This document shows positions 35,843-43,886 of a stretch of DNA of 64,000 bases, piece by piece. The translations under genes and the position numbers were made by a program. This stretch comes from Mucilaginibacter_A sp050955045 (GTDB taxonomy: Bacteria > Bacteroidota > Bacteroidia > Sphingobacteriales > Sphingobacteriaceae): the NCBI GenBank assembly GCA_050955045.1, contig JBPBQV010000033.1, positions 1 through 64,000 of the forward strand, read 5' to 3'. Each line of letters begins with the position of its first letter. The stretch's first letter is position 1. The notes beneath the pieces were generated by a model. The model ran no database searches. It worked only from the letters and a program-made list of their open reading frames with translations, and was not told where the DNA came from.

Positions 35843-36182
35843 AATGAAATTACAAAACTTGCTGTTAGTAGCGCATGTAACGGTTATAGGAATAGACAAA
35901 GTTTGGGAAATTGTTATCTGTAGGTTTGTTAAAATCAAAGATGTAATAAATCTTGGTATAACCGCTAAAAGTTAGTTTACCAGTTTTTGTGCTATCTTGT
36001 GCTACTACTAACTGGAAAGCAAAAACCAAGGGCAGCGCAGATAACTATTCTTTTCATTTTTAATGATGAATTTAAGAAATCAAACCAATATCATTCATTT
36101 TTTGATCGAAGTTATCTTAAAAATAGATACTTCTTTTATTTACCAAAAATTCAATTCTACTTAAAATTAGCATTGTTATTGA
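35843..36182. other. Spacer, nothing recognisable
   Basis: About 0.34 kb between the LytS remnant and the kup stop codon. A 67-codon plus-strand frame (35987-36190) runs into the kup end and has no recognisable content. A variant of the repeat word, ATACTTCTTTTATT, lies at about 36127-36140, 3' of kup. Confidence 0.4.
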
Positions 36183-38159
36183 TCATATAACTGGTTTTGG
36201 CTCAACCCGTTTTAAACCGAAGTTAGAAAAAGGATGCACGACCAAAGGTATTTTCTCGATTCGGGTTTCACTGGTATCTAAACCGTAAGCTTGCGCATCT
36301 GACAAAGCATATTTTTTAATAGCAAAATAACTTCTCAGAATAAAACCTTCTTTTAAACTAAACTCATTTTCATAAGATAGGAACTTTTCCAGCAGCACGA
36401 AACGGAAATCTGCTGCTAGGTTGTATTGGCTTAAAGATTCGTAAGGAGAGGTGATATCCAGTTCTTTGTTTGCTACCATATCTTGCACCACTTTTCTAAA
36501 CAAAACGTTAATTCTTGGTTGTACCCGGAAACCTAATCGAAATTCTACGCGGATAATTTTATCTTCTGCCAGCTCTTCGATGCTGTATTCCATTGTGTAG
36601 GGATCATCAGCCCGTTCTATATGAATAAACCAGTAAACATCAGCACGTTTTGGCATCCGGCTAAAGATTGAATATAAAACTTTTTGTTCAATCTGTTTAC
36701 TGTTGTTTGCTTTGGTTAGATAGATTAAATGTGTTGCAAATTTCGGGATAGATTCTTCTGCGCTCAAGGCTTCAAACATTGGGATTTTATCTTCCAGATC
36801 AATAAAATTTAACAAACGATTGTTGATTTTTCTGGCCCTGTACCAGATGTACATCGTGAAAATCAAACCAATTTCAAAAACTAGGAAGAACAAACGTTTT
36901 AACAATTTAACGGCATTGGCAACAAAGAAGGAGCCTTCCACAGAAACAAAAACACAAAGAATGATAATAACTAACCATAGCGGCCAATGCTTTACGTGGC
37001 GCATAAAATAATAAATCAAAATGGTGGTCATCAGCATAGCTACGGTAATTGAAAACCCGTAGGCAGCAGTCATTGCTTCGGAAGTTCTAAAATACATTGA
37101 AACAGCAATACAGCCAAAGCATAACAACCAGTTAATACTTGGGATATAAATTTGTCCGCGGATATCACTTGGAAATTTAATCGTTACACGTGGCCAGAAA
37201 TTCATGCTTACGGCTTCACTAATTAACGTAAAAGAACCGCTTATCAAAGCCTGACTGGCAATAATTGTAGCAAAAGTGGCCAGGATAATACTTGGGATTA
37301 AAAGGCCATGCGGTACAATCTGAAAAAACGGATTTACATTGGTAAAAGAAGTATCAGCAGGCTGTAACAAAACCCAGGCGCCTTGTCCCAAATAATTCAG
37401 CATTAAAGTGGTTTTAACAAAAATCCAGCTTACCTGAATGTTTTTCCGGCCGCAATGGCCCAGGTCGGAGTACAAAGCCTCGGCACCAGTAGTACATAAA
37501 AACACAGCGCCTAATAACCAAAAACCACGCGGATGGCCGGTTAATAAAGCAAAACCATAATATGGGTTTAGCGCTTTAAATATTTGCGGATAGTGCACTA
37601 ACTGCAAACTGCCATAAACACCCAGCATCACAAACCAAAGCAGCATAATCGGCCCGAAAGCAGAACCAATTACCTTTGTGCCAAACTGCTGGAAAAAGAA
37701 AAGTAGCAGGATGATGCCGATAACAATAGTTAATATTAACTCATTTCCCGGAACAATATACGAAGCCAGCGCAGGCACCAAATGCAAACCTTCAATAGCA
37801 GAAGTAACCGAAATTGGCGGCGTAATAATGCCATCTGCCAATAAAGTACCGGCACCGATAATGGCCGGAACAGCAAGCCATTTTCCGTGACTGCGCACCA
37901 GGGCATATAAAGAAAAAATGCCACCTTCGCCTTTATTATCCGCTTGTAAAGTGATAAAAATGTATTTAAAAGTGGTTTGCAACGTAAGCGTCCAGAATAC
38001 GCAGGAAATAGAACCTAAAACCAGTTCCTGATTCACTTTTCCGCCTTCAGTTAATAAAGTTTGAAATACGTATAACGGAGAAGTGCCGATATCACCGAAA
38101 ATGATACCTAACGTAATTAACATTCCGGCGGCAGATAGTTTTTTTAAATGAGAACTCAT
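36183..38159 (-). CDS. kup: KUP/HAK-family potassium uptake protein
   Basis: Proton-coupled low-pressure K+ importer of the inner membrane. 658 residues, normal for bacterial Kup. The family signature GIIFGDIGTSPLYVFQTLL is at residues 18-36; GEGGIFSLYALVR (about 76-88), LADGIITPPISVTSAIEGL (about 105-125) and FFQQFGTKVIGSAFGP follow; about 12 TM helices extend to residue 440, then a cytoplasmic tail of about 210 residues. It is divergent from the sigma-54 activator across a 428-bp spacer with two repeat-word copies. Control by that regulator is possible, not shown. Confidence 0.94.
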   Translation of the reverse strand: MSSHLKKLSAAGMLITLGIIFGDIGTSPLYVFQTLLTEGGKVNQELVLGSISCVFWTLTLQTTFKYIFITLQADNKGEGGIFSLYALVRSHGKWLAVPAIIGAGTLLADGIITPPISVTSAIEGLHLVPALASYIVPGNELILTIVIGIILLLFFFQQFGTKVIGSAFGPIMLLWFVMLGVYGSLQLVHYPQIFKALNPYYGFALLTGHPRGFWLLGAVFLCTTGAEALYSDLGHCGRKNIQVSWIFVKTTLMLNYLGQGAWVLLQPADTSFTNVNPFFQIVPHGLLIPSIILATFATIIASQALISGSFTLISEAVSMNFWPRVTIKFPSDIRGQIYIPSINWLLCFGCIAVSMYFRTSEAMTAAYGFSITVAMLMTTILIYYFMRHVKHWPLWLVIIILCVFVSVEGSFFVANAVKLLKRLFFLVFEIGLIFTMYIWYRARKINNRLLNFIDLEDKIPMFEALSAEESIPKFATHLIYLTKANNSKQIEQKVLYSIFSRMPKRADVYWFIHIERADDPYTMEYSIEELAEDKIIRVEFRLGFRVQPRINVLFRKVVQDMVANKELDITSPYESLSQYNLAADFRFVLLEKFLSYENEFSLKEGFILRSYFAIKKYALSDAQAYGLDTSETRIEKIPLVVHPFSNFGLKRVEPKPVI

Positions 38160-38587
38160 GTTTTAAAAAATGAAGGAAAATACAATGCTTCTTTTAATGA
38201 ACTTTTTTACTGTTGATAATCGTAAAACCAGTATTTCTTCCAGTTAAGCTAAAGCAATGCCTTTTATGTTTATTAAAAATAAAATAACGGGAGTAACTGA
38301 AAATCAATAAGATAGAGTTTTTTGATTTAAATGATGATAAATTCGGTTCTATCATTTTGATAATAACCTATCAAAATGATAAGGATTTTATAAATCTTAA
38401 AAATGTGGTTTTTAAAAAATTACTACTTGTTGGTTCGGCTTCTGATTGATTAAATGCTTCTTTTATAGCTAAATTTTATGGTTAGGCTGATAGAAGCTTT
38501 ATTAATTTTTAAGCTTTTAAATTGTGGAACTTTGTTTGTTAATCCTGATCTAGAACTTCTACTTAAAATACAGCTCATTCCCGATTC
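38160..38587. other. Divergent spacer with two repeat-word copies
   Basis: Between kup and the sigma-54 activator. Copies of the word lie at 38185-38198 (ATGCTTCTTTTAAT) and 38454-38467 (ATGCTTCTTTTATA, with a degenerate opposite arm GATAGAAGC near 38490). Two small inverted pieces with TATCATTTTGATA-like content lie near 38345-38385 (TCATTTTGATAATAACCTATCAAAATGA), an 11-bp imperfect dyad that could be an operator. Confidence 0.5.
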
Positions 38588-39934
38588 ATGCAACAAGGCA
38601 AATTATTAATTATTGATGATGAAGACCGTTTACGAAAACTGCTTTCACGCATTTTACAACTGGAAGGTTACGAAGTTTTTGAAGCAGCAACAGCCAAAGA
38701 AGGCTTAAAAAAAATAGGTCAGGAAACGGTTGAAGTAGTAATCAGCGATGTAAAACTGCCCGACAGTAATGGCATCGAGCTGACGCAAAAAATAAAATCT
38801 GACTGGCCGGCAACAGAAGTAATCGTTTTAACAGCGTTCGGAACGATAAGCGATGGCGTTACCGCAATAAAAAACGGCGCTTTCGATTACATTACCAAAG
38901 GTGATGATAATGATAAAATTATTCCGCTGGTAAGCAAAGCAATGGACAAGGCGCTTTTGCAGCAGCGCGTTAACGAACTGGAAAACAAGCTAAACAAACG
39001 TTTTGGTTTTGAACAGATAATCGGAACATCTGAGGCGATAAAAGAAGCAGTTGAGCTTGCTCGAAAAGTGGCCGCAACCGATACAACTGTATTATTACTT
39101 GGCGAAACCGGAACCGGCAAAGAGATTTTTGCAGAAGCGATCCATCAGGCAAGCAATCGTAAAACAAAATCATTTGTGGCCGTAAATTGCAGCGCTTTTA
39201 CCAAAGAATTATTAGAAAGCGAACTTTTTGGCTACAAAGCCGGCGCTTTTACCAATGCTTTGAAAGATAAAAAAGGACTTTTTGAAGAAGCCAGCGGCGG
39301 AACAATTTTTTTAGATGAAATGGGCGAACTGGATTTAGACTTGCAGGCAAAACTTTTACGCGTACTCGAATCGCAGCAGTTTATAAAAATAGGAGATACC
39401 AAACCTACAAAAGTAGATGTCCGGATTATTGCAGCAACCAATCGGAATTTGCTTGAAGAAACTACAAAAGGTACTTTTCGTTCGGATTTGTATTATCGGT
39501 TGTCTGTTTTTCAGATTACGCTTCCTGCTTTGCGCGAACGTAAAAAAGATATAATGCTACTGGCCGAATTTTTTGTGCAGTATTTTGCAGTAAAAGTTAA
39601 AAAGCAAGTTCCTGTTTTAACGCCTGCTTTCAATCAAAAACTGGAAGCATACAACTGGCCTGGAAATATCAGGGAACTAAAAAATATCATTGAGCGTGTA
39701 ATTATCCTAACTAATAATCAGATTTTGGATGAAACTTTGCTGCCGGTGAATATGCAAAACAAGCTCGTTTTTAATCATCTTGATACAGAACTTTATGATT
39801 TAGCTGTTGTGGAAAAACAGCACATTGGGCGCATCCTGAAACAAACCCGCGGAAACCGTACAGAAGCGGCAAAGCTGTTAAATATCGGCATAGCAACTTT
39901 GTACCGTAAACTTAAAGAATACGGTCTGGAATAA
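38588..39934 (+). CDS. Sigma-54-dependent response regulator (NtrC/ZraR type)
   Basis: Transcription activator of 448 residues with three domains. The receiver spans residues 1-120 with the acidic pair DDED (10-13) and phosphoacceptor Asp54 in VISDVKLPDS. The AAA+ domain has Walker A GETGTGKE near 171-178, and Walker B GGTIFLDEMGEL near 236-247. A Fis-type helix-turn-helix (RGNRTEAAKLLNIGIATLYRKLKEYGLE) ends the protein. The sigma-54 contact loop reads GAFTNA instead of the usual GAFTGA (about 219-224). The cognate kinase starts 29 bp downstream on the same strand. Target genes are not evident; kup is divergent. Confidence 0.93.
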   Translation: MQQGKLLIIDDEDRLRKLLSRILQLEGYEVFEAATAKEGLKKIGQETVEVVISDVKLPDSNGIELTQKIKSDWPATEVIVLTAFGTISDGVTAIKNGAFDYITKGDDNDKIIPLVSKAMDKALLQQRVNELENKLNKRFGFEQIIGTSEAIKEAVELARKVAATDTTVLLLGETGTGKEIFAEAIHQASNRKTKSFVAVNCSAFTKELLESELFGYKAGAFTNALKDKKGLFEEASGGTIFLDEMGELDLDLQAKLLRVLESQQFIKIGDTKPTKVDVRIIAATNRNLLEETTKGTFRSDLYYRLSVFQITLPALRERKKDIMLLAEFFVQYFAVKVKKQVPVLTPAFNQKLEAYNWPGNIRELKNIIERVIILTNNQILDETLLPVNMQNKLVFNHLDTELYDLAVVEKQHIGRILKQTRGNRTEAAKLLNIGIATLYRKLKEYGLE

Positions 39935-39963
39935 TATTTTTATGTTTTCCATCTTTCTTATCC

Positions 39964-41727
39964 ATGAAAATAAAGACTAAACTTCGCCTTGGCTTCACCT
40001 TTTTATTTGTGATCTTTTTATTTCTGGGCAGCATTGCGATCTGGTATATTTCTGAACTTTCCAAAGCTTCCGCAGAAATCCTGAAAGATAATTACAAAAC
40101 ACTGCAATACATGCAGTTGATGATCCAAAATTTAGGTAATGAAGCCGAAGTCTTATCGCTAAACCATCAGCAGCTTTTTGAGAAAACCTTGCAGCAGCAG
40201 GAACATAATATAACCGAAGCTGGTGAAAGTGATGCAACCCAAAAGCTCCGTCATAATTTTAACTTGCTTAAACAAACTGGTTTAAACCGGCAACAAATTT
40301 TGACTGGTAAAAGAAGCATCCGCGAAACTATTTTCAGCATTATTGAATTGAATAACCGGGCGATCATCAAAAAAAATGACATCGCCCGCAAAACAGCTCA
40401 TGACGCTACACTTTTTGTTGCCTTGATGGCCAGCTTCAGTTTTCTGATTGCTTTTAGTTTTATTGTGAATTTTCCGGGATATGTAGCCAATCCAATCCGC
40501 GATCTTTCTGCCGGAATCCGTGAAATTGCCAACAAAAATTATGCGCGGCGTATCCATATTGATTCTAATGATGAGTTTGGCGAACTAGCCGAAGCCTACA
40601 ACCAAATGGCTTTTAAACTGAACGAATACGAAAACAGCAATCTGGCCAAAATTCAGTTTGAAAAACTACGGATTGAAACCATTGTGCAAAATTTAAACGA
40701 TGCCGTAATTGGTTTTGATGAAAACAATAATATACTTTTTGCCAATCCAACAGCACTTCGCCTGTTAAATATGCCTGTAAAAGAAGTAGTAGGAAAATAT
40801 GCGCCGGATGTGGCTTTGCACAATGATTTATTGAGGCAATTGCTGCAGAAAAACGAACAAAGCAAAGAGTTGAAAATTTTTGATGGCGAGAAAGAAAATT
40901 ATTTCAGCAGGGAAGTTTACCAAATTTCTGTTCCGGCAGGTAATTCTAATTTTGAAGAAAAAGCAGTGGTAAAAACAGTAAGGGAAATTGGTTCGGTCAT
41001 TTTACTAAAAAATATCACCCGTTTTTATGAGTTAAACGAAGCAAAAACTAATTTCATGGCAACCATTTCGCACGAGCTGAAAACGCCAATTGCAGCTATT
41101 AAACTAAGTTCAAAATTACTGGCAGATAAGCGGGTTGGCGCTTTGAATGAAGAACAAAGCGATCTGATTCGAAATATCCAAGAAGATAGCGAACGACTTT
41201 TAAAAATTACCGGCGAACTGCTTGACCTTACACAGGTTGAGACTGGTAAGATCCAACTTCAATTTGAACAAATAGAACCTCGCGAAATCGTTGATTATGC
41301 TTTTAATACCGTACGTTTTTTGGCAGCACAAAAAGATATTGAAGTTGAATTGCTGATCGATCAGCTGTTACCAAAAGTTAATGCAGATATGGAAAAAACA
41401 GCTTGGGTGTTGGTCAACTTTTTGTCTAATGCTATTCGTTACAGTAAAGAACATTCAAAAATTGAACTTAAAGTATCAACAAACAAAAAAATGATTGAAT
41501 TTTCTGTGCGGGATTTTGGAAAAGGAATTGAACAGCAATATATAGAGCGCATTTTTGACCGTTATTTCCAGGTTCCTTCAAATCAGAAAGAAAAAAGTGG
41601 AACAGGCCTTGGTCTAGCCATTGCCAAAGATTTTATCGAAGCCCAAGATGGTACAATTTGGTTAGCAAGCAAACTTGGTGAAGGCAGCATATTTTGTTTT
41701 GTATTGCCGTGTATTAAATGCGTTTGA
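39964..41727 (+). CDS. HAMP-PAS sensor histidine kinase, partner of the sigma-54 activator
   Basis: Inner-membrane kinase of 587 residues. TM1 (about 9-28), a periplasmic helical bundle of about 115 residues, TM2 (about 143-165), HAMP (YVANPIRDLSAGIREIANKNY, about 168-220), a PAS domain (RIETIVQNLNDAVIGFDENN, about 235-330), HisKA with FMATISHELKTPIAAIKLS (phosphoacceptor His near 367), and HATPase with WVLVNFLSNAIRYS, DFGKGIEQQYIERIFDRYFQ and GTGLGLAIAKDF. It follows the activator by 29 bp, so they form a two-component pair. A copy of the repeat word is embedded in frame (40306-40319, encoding GKRSI). Confidence 0.92.
   Translation: MKIKTKLRLGFTFLFVIFLFLGSIAIWYISELSKASAEILKDNYKTLQYMQLMIQNLGNEAEVLSLNHQQLFEKTLQQQEHNITEAGESDATQKLRHNFNLLKQTGLNRQQILTGKRSIRETIFSIIELNNRAIIKKNDIARKTAHDATLFVALMASFSFLIAFSFIVNFPGYVANPIRDLSAGIREIANKNYARRIHIDSNDEFGELAEAYNQMAFKLNEYENSNLAKIQFEKLRIETIVQNLNDAVIGFDENNNILFANPTALRLLNMPVKEVVGKYAPDVALHNDLLRQLLQKNEQSKELKIFDGEKENYFSREVYQISVPAGNSNFEEKAVVKTVREIGSVILLKNITRFYELNEAKTNFMATISHELKTPIAAIKLSSKLLADKRVGALNEEQSDLIRNIQEDSERLLKITGELLDLTQVETGKIQLQFEQIEPREIVDYAFNTVRFLAAQKDIEVELLIDQLLPKVNADMEKTAWVLVNFLSNAIRYSKEHSKIELKVSTNKKMIEFSVRDFGKGIEQQYIERIFDRYFQVPSNQKEKSGTGLGLAIAKDFIEAQDGTIWLASKLGEGSIFCFVLPCIKCV
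40306..40319 (+). repeat. Repeat word inside the kinase coding sequence
   Basis: GGTAAAAGAAGCAT, one base off the consensus, read in frame as part of GKRSIR in the periplasmic part of the kinase. It shows that the word is tolerated in coding DNA. Confidence 0.6.
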
Positions 41728-41890
41728 GATCATATCTCAATAGTTTTCGCTATTGGTTTTACATGAGTAATAGTTGTACATTAAGTAATAATTTCAATAA
41801 GCCACACCACACCTTGAGCTACACCTGTTTTACATTACTGAATCAGTTTACTGTCATGTAAATATAATTTTAAAGGCACTTGTCTTATAA

Positions 41891-41965
41891 CATTGATTAT
41901 GTCAGTTAAATCTGTTCCTGTAAACACCGAGGGCAGGTAGACCACAAAAGTAAGTAGGGGAGTTT
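41891..41965. repeat. Dispersed ~85-bp repeat family, copy A
   Basis: Shares GATTATGT..AGTTAAATCTGTTCC, then TAAAC, then GGTAGACCACAAAA and GTAGG with copies at 48.9, 57.4 and 62.8 kb. It lies in the 0.47-kb spacer after the sigma-54 kinase. The rest of that spacer holds only a weak hairpin near 42080-42115 (GAAAGGC/GGCTTTC). Confidence 0.55.
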
Positions 41966-42201
41966 TGATAGCTTAGTATCTTGGACACTAATACTTTAAG
42001 CAAAAGGGAGAAAGAACTCTTTTTGCTTTCACGCTTCGGTCAAGCGCAAATTTTAATTTAAAATAGAATTAACTTAAAACCAAGAAAGGCCTCTAATGCA
42101 GACGGCTTTCCTGGTAAGTTTAATTTTATTAAGATCAAGGTGTTATCGAGACCTTTAGATAAAATTCAAATTGCTATAGTTTTTCAACTTTCTAATTTCC
42201 A

Positions 42202-42463
42202 TTACTTTGCATCCTTTGAAACCCTTGTTATTGTAGTAAAATCTGTATAAAAGTATTTTCCTAATAAGGAACGCTGAAGCGTTAGTTTATATTTCCCCCA
42301 CAGCTCACTCACATCTGTTTGAACAGTTTCTATTTTCACCTTTAATGGAGCAGTTACTGGGACCCGTTCCGTTAAGATTTCATAGATAACTCTTCCATCC
42401 ATTTCCTTTGGTACAGGGATATTATTTAAGTGTAAAACTGTAGGAGCTATATCAACATTAGAA
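42202..42463 (-). pseudogene. C-terminal stub of a phosphodiesterase/sulfatase-like gene
   Basis: The last 87 codons of an alkaline-phosphatase-superfamily protein: HSNVDIAPTVLHLNNIPVPKEMDGRVIYEIL is the typical C-terminal metal-site/His region of type I phosphodiesterase or sulfatase-like enzymes. The upstream part is gone: the IS3 element begins at 42464 and nothing matching lies beyond its far end. An ATG inside the IS would allow a chimeric 100-residue frame but it is not expected to function. Confidence 0.75.
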
Positions 42464-42493
42464 TGAACTTGCAACAAAAAAGTGGACAAAGGG

Positions 42494-43342
42494 TTAAGCT
42501 GCAATAATTTGTTTGTTTAATTGTTTTTCAAATTTTTGTGGTGACAAGTAACCAAGTGCAGAATGTAATCTTTGACGGTTGTACCAGATTTCGATGTATT
42601 CAAACACCATTAGTGCTGCCTGCTGCTTAGTCTCAAATTTATTTTGATAAACACATTCTGCTTTTAGCATTTTGAAGAGGCTTTCCGCTACTGCATTGTC
42701 CCAGCAATTGCCCTTGCGGCTCATGCTTCTGGTGATTAGCGAATTCTTGTTCAATAAATCCTTGAATTTGTTACAGGCATACTGAACGCCACGGTCAGAA
42801 TGGAAGAGCTGCCCTGTAGTTATGCGCCTGTTTTTTTGTGCCATTTTAAAAGCTGGAATCACTGTTTTTGTTGCTCTCATCGTCTGACTTAATGACCAGC
42901 CCATTACTTTACGGTCTCCCAGATCAATCACGGTTGTCAGGTAAAGCCAGCCCTGCTTTGTTTTGAGGTAAGTAATGTCCGATACCCATTTGGCCCGAAT
43001 AATACCAGGCTTAAAATCACATCCATGTTTGTTTTCCACGGAAGTATACGTATGTTCAGAATCAGTGGTAACCCTGAATTTCCTTTTGATGATGCTTCTG
43101 ATTTTTGCTTTCTGCATCAATCTGGCCACTCTCGGTTTGGATACTTTAGTGCCTTGTTTGTTCAGCTCTCTTGTAATCCTGGAACTGCCATAAGTACTTT
43201 TACTATCCGCATAGACTTTTAATATCTGACCGGTTAGTCTCTGGTTTTCATCAACTCTCAAAGATAAATTACTACACAGCCAGCTATAATAGCCACTTCT
43301 GCTTACCTTAAATACTTTACACATCTTCCCGATATTAAACAT
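42494..43342 (-). CDS. IS3-family transposase OrfB
   Basis: DDE integrase-type transposase subunit of 282 residues. The N-terminal helix-turn-helix part (FKVSRSGYYSWLCSNLSLR) is followed by the HTH_21 region (KSTYGSSRITRELNKQGTKVS) and the rve catalytic core: first Asp in WVSDITYLKT, second in HSDRGVQYAC, Glu in DNAVAESLFKMLKAE, then the C-terminal YNRQRLHSALGYLSPQKFE. All three catalytic acids are present, so OrfB looks intact. Full transposase normally needs an OrfA-OrfB fusion by frameshifting, and OrfA is broken here, so the element is probably not autonomous. Confidence 0.92.
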   Translation of the reverse strand: MFNIGKMCKVFKVSRSGYYSWLCSNLSLRVDENQRLTGQILKVYADSKSTYGSSRITRELNKQGTKVSKPRVARLMQKAKIRSIIKRKFRVTTDSEHTYTSVENKHGCDFKPGIIRAKWVSDITYLKTKQGWLYLTTVIDLGDRKVMGWSLSQTMRATKTVIPAFKMAQKNRRITTGQLFHSDRGVQYACNKFKDLLNKNSLITRSMSRKGNCWDNAVAESLFKMLKAECVYQNKFETKQQAALMVFEYIEIWYNRQRLHSALGYLSPQKFEKQLNKQIIAA

Positions 43343-43356
43343 TGTCTGGTTCTGTT

Positions 43357-43711
43357 TTATGAACCCGGATATTTGCCATCACTCCTGGAGAAGATGCCTA
43401 CTGCCTTTTTTAAGATGTCGCGCTCCTGCTGCATATCCAGCAGCTCTTTTTTCAGCCGGTGTATTTCCGCCTGCTCCGGTGTATAGATCACTTTGCCTTT
43501 ACCAGGAAAACTCGTTTCTGCCTTCGTTTCCAGTTTCCTGCGCCAGCGGTACTAATAAAGCCGGCCTGATCTCTAACTCCTTGGATAGCACGCTCAGATC
43601 CGAACGGCTCTTGCTTAATTCTACAGCCATCACCTTAAACTCCCGGGCGTACTGCTTTCTTATTTTTGACCTATTTCTAAAGTTAAGTCTTTCCCTTAAC
43701 TCATTGTCCAT
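43357..43711 (-). pseudogene. IS3-family OrfA, frameshifted
   Basis: Encodes YAREFKVMAVELSKSRSDLSVLSKELEIRPALL, the helix-turn-helix start of OrfA. Compared with the relative at 11.2 kb (LLHRWRRELETKAE), one extra base near 43549 (GTACCGC for CACCGC) shifts the frame. The remaining sense (QRWRRKLETKAETSFPG, then RDILKKAVGIFSRSDGKYPGS) is intact in the other frame up to a stop at 43357. Confidence 0.8.
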
Positions 43712-43886
43712 TCAAAGGTAGCAACTCCATAACACTTTGGCCCCATAAAAATTAGAATCTTTTAAATAATAAAGAGTTATATTTATAATTCATTTTGTTT
43801 AAAACTTATTAAAGAATTACTTTTTATCTTCTTAATTATTATAATATTTAAGAAATCATTTCCCATAACTCTTATAAAGCTTATTT

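Larger units (their letters stand above)
42464..43729 (-). mobile_element. IS3-family insertion sequence (1266 bp)
   Basis: Ends begin TGAACTTGCAAC (left) and TGGAGTTGCTAC (right, complement), both TG...CA, and share about 24 of 35 positions as imperfect inverted repeats. Inside are OrfB (intact) and OrfA (frameshifted), both on the minus strand. No direct target duplication is visible (gaa versus taa), which suggests a later deletion at one flank. A truncated relative is at 10,880-11,416. Confidence 0.85.

Noticed and set aside
35987..36190. 67-codon plus-strand frame between the LytS remnant and kup
   Set aside because: Lysine-, phenylalanine- and leucine-rich translation of AT-rich DNA, overlapping the kup 3' end, with no signal of a real protein.
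42464..42504. Chimeric start codon for the phosphodiesterase stub inside the IS
   Set aside because: The frame is open from an ATG in the IS end, but 87 residues of a C-terminus without the active site cannot be a functional enzyme.
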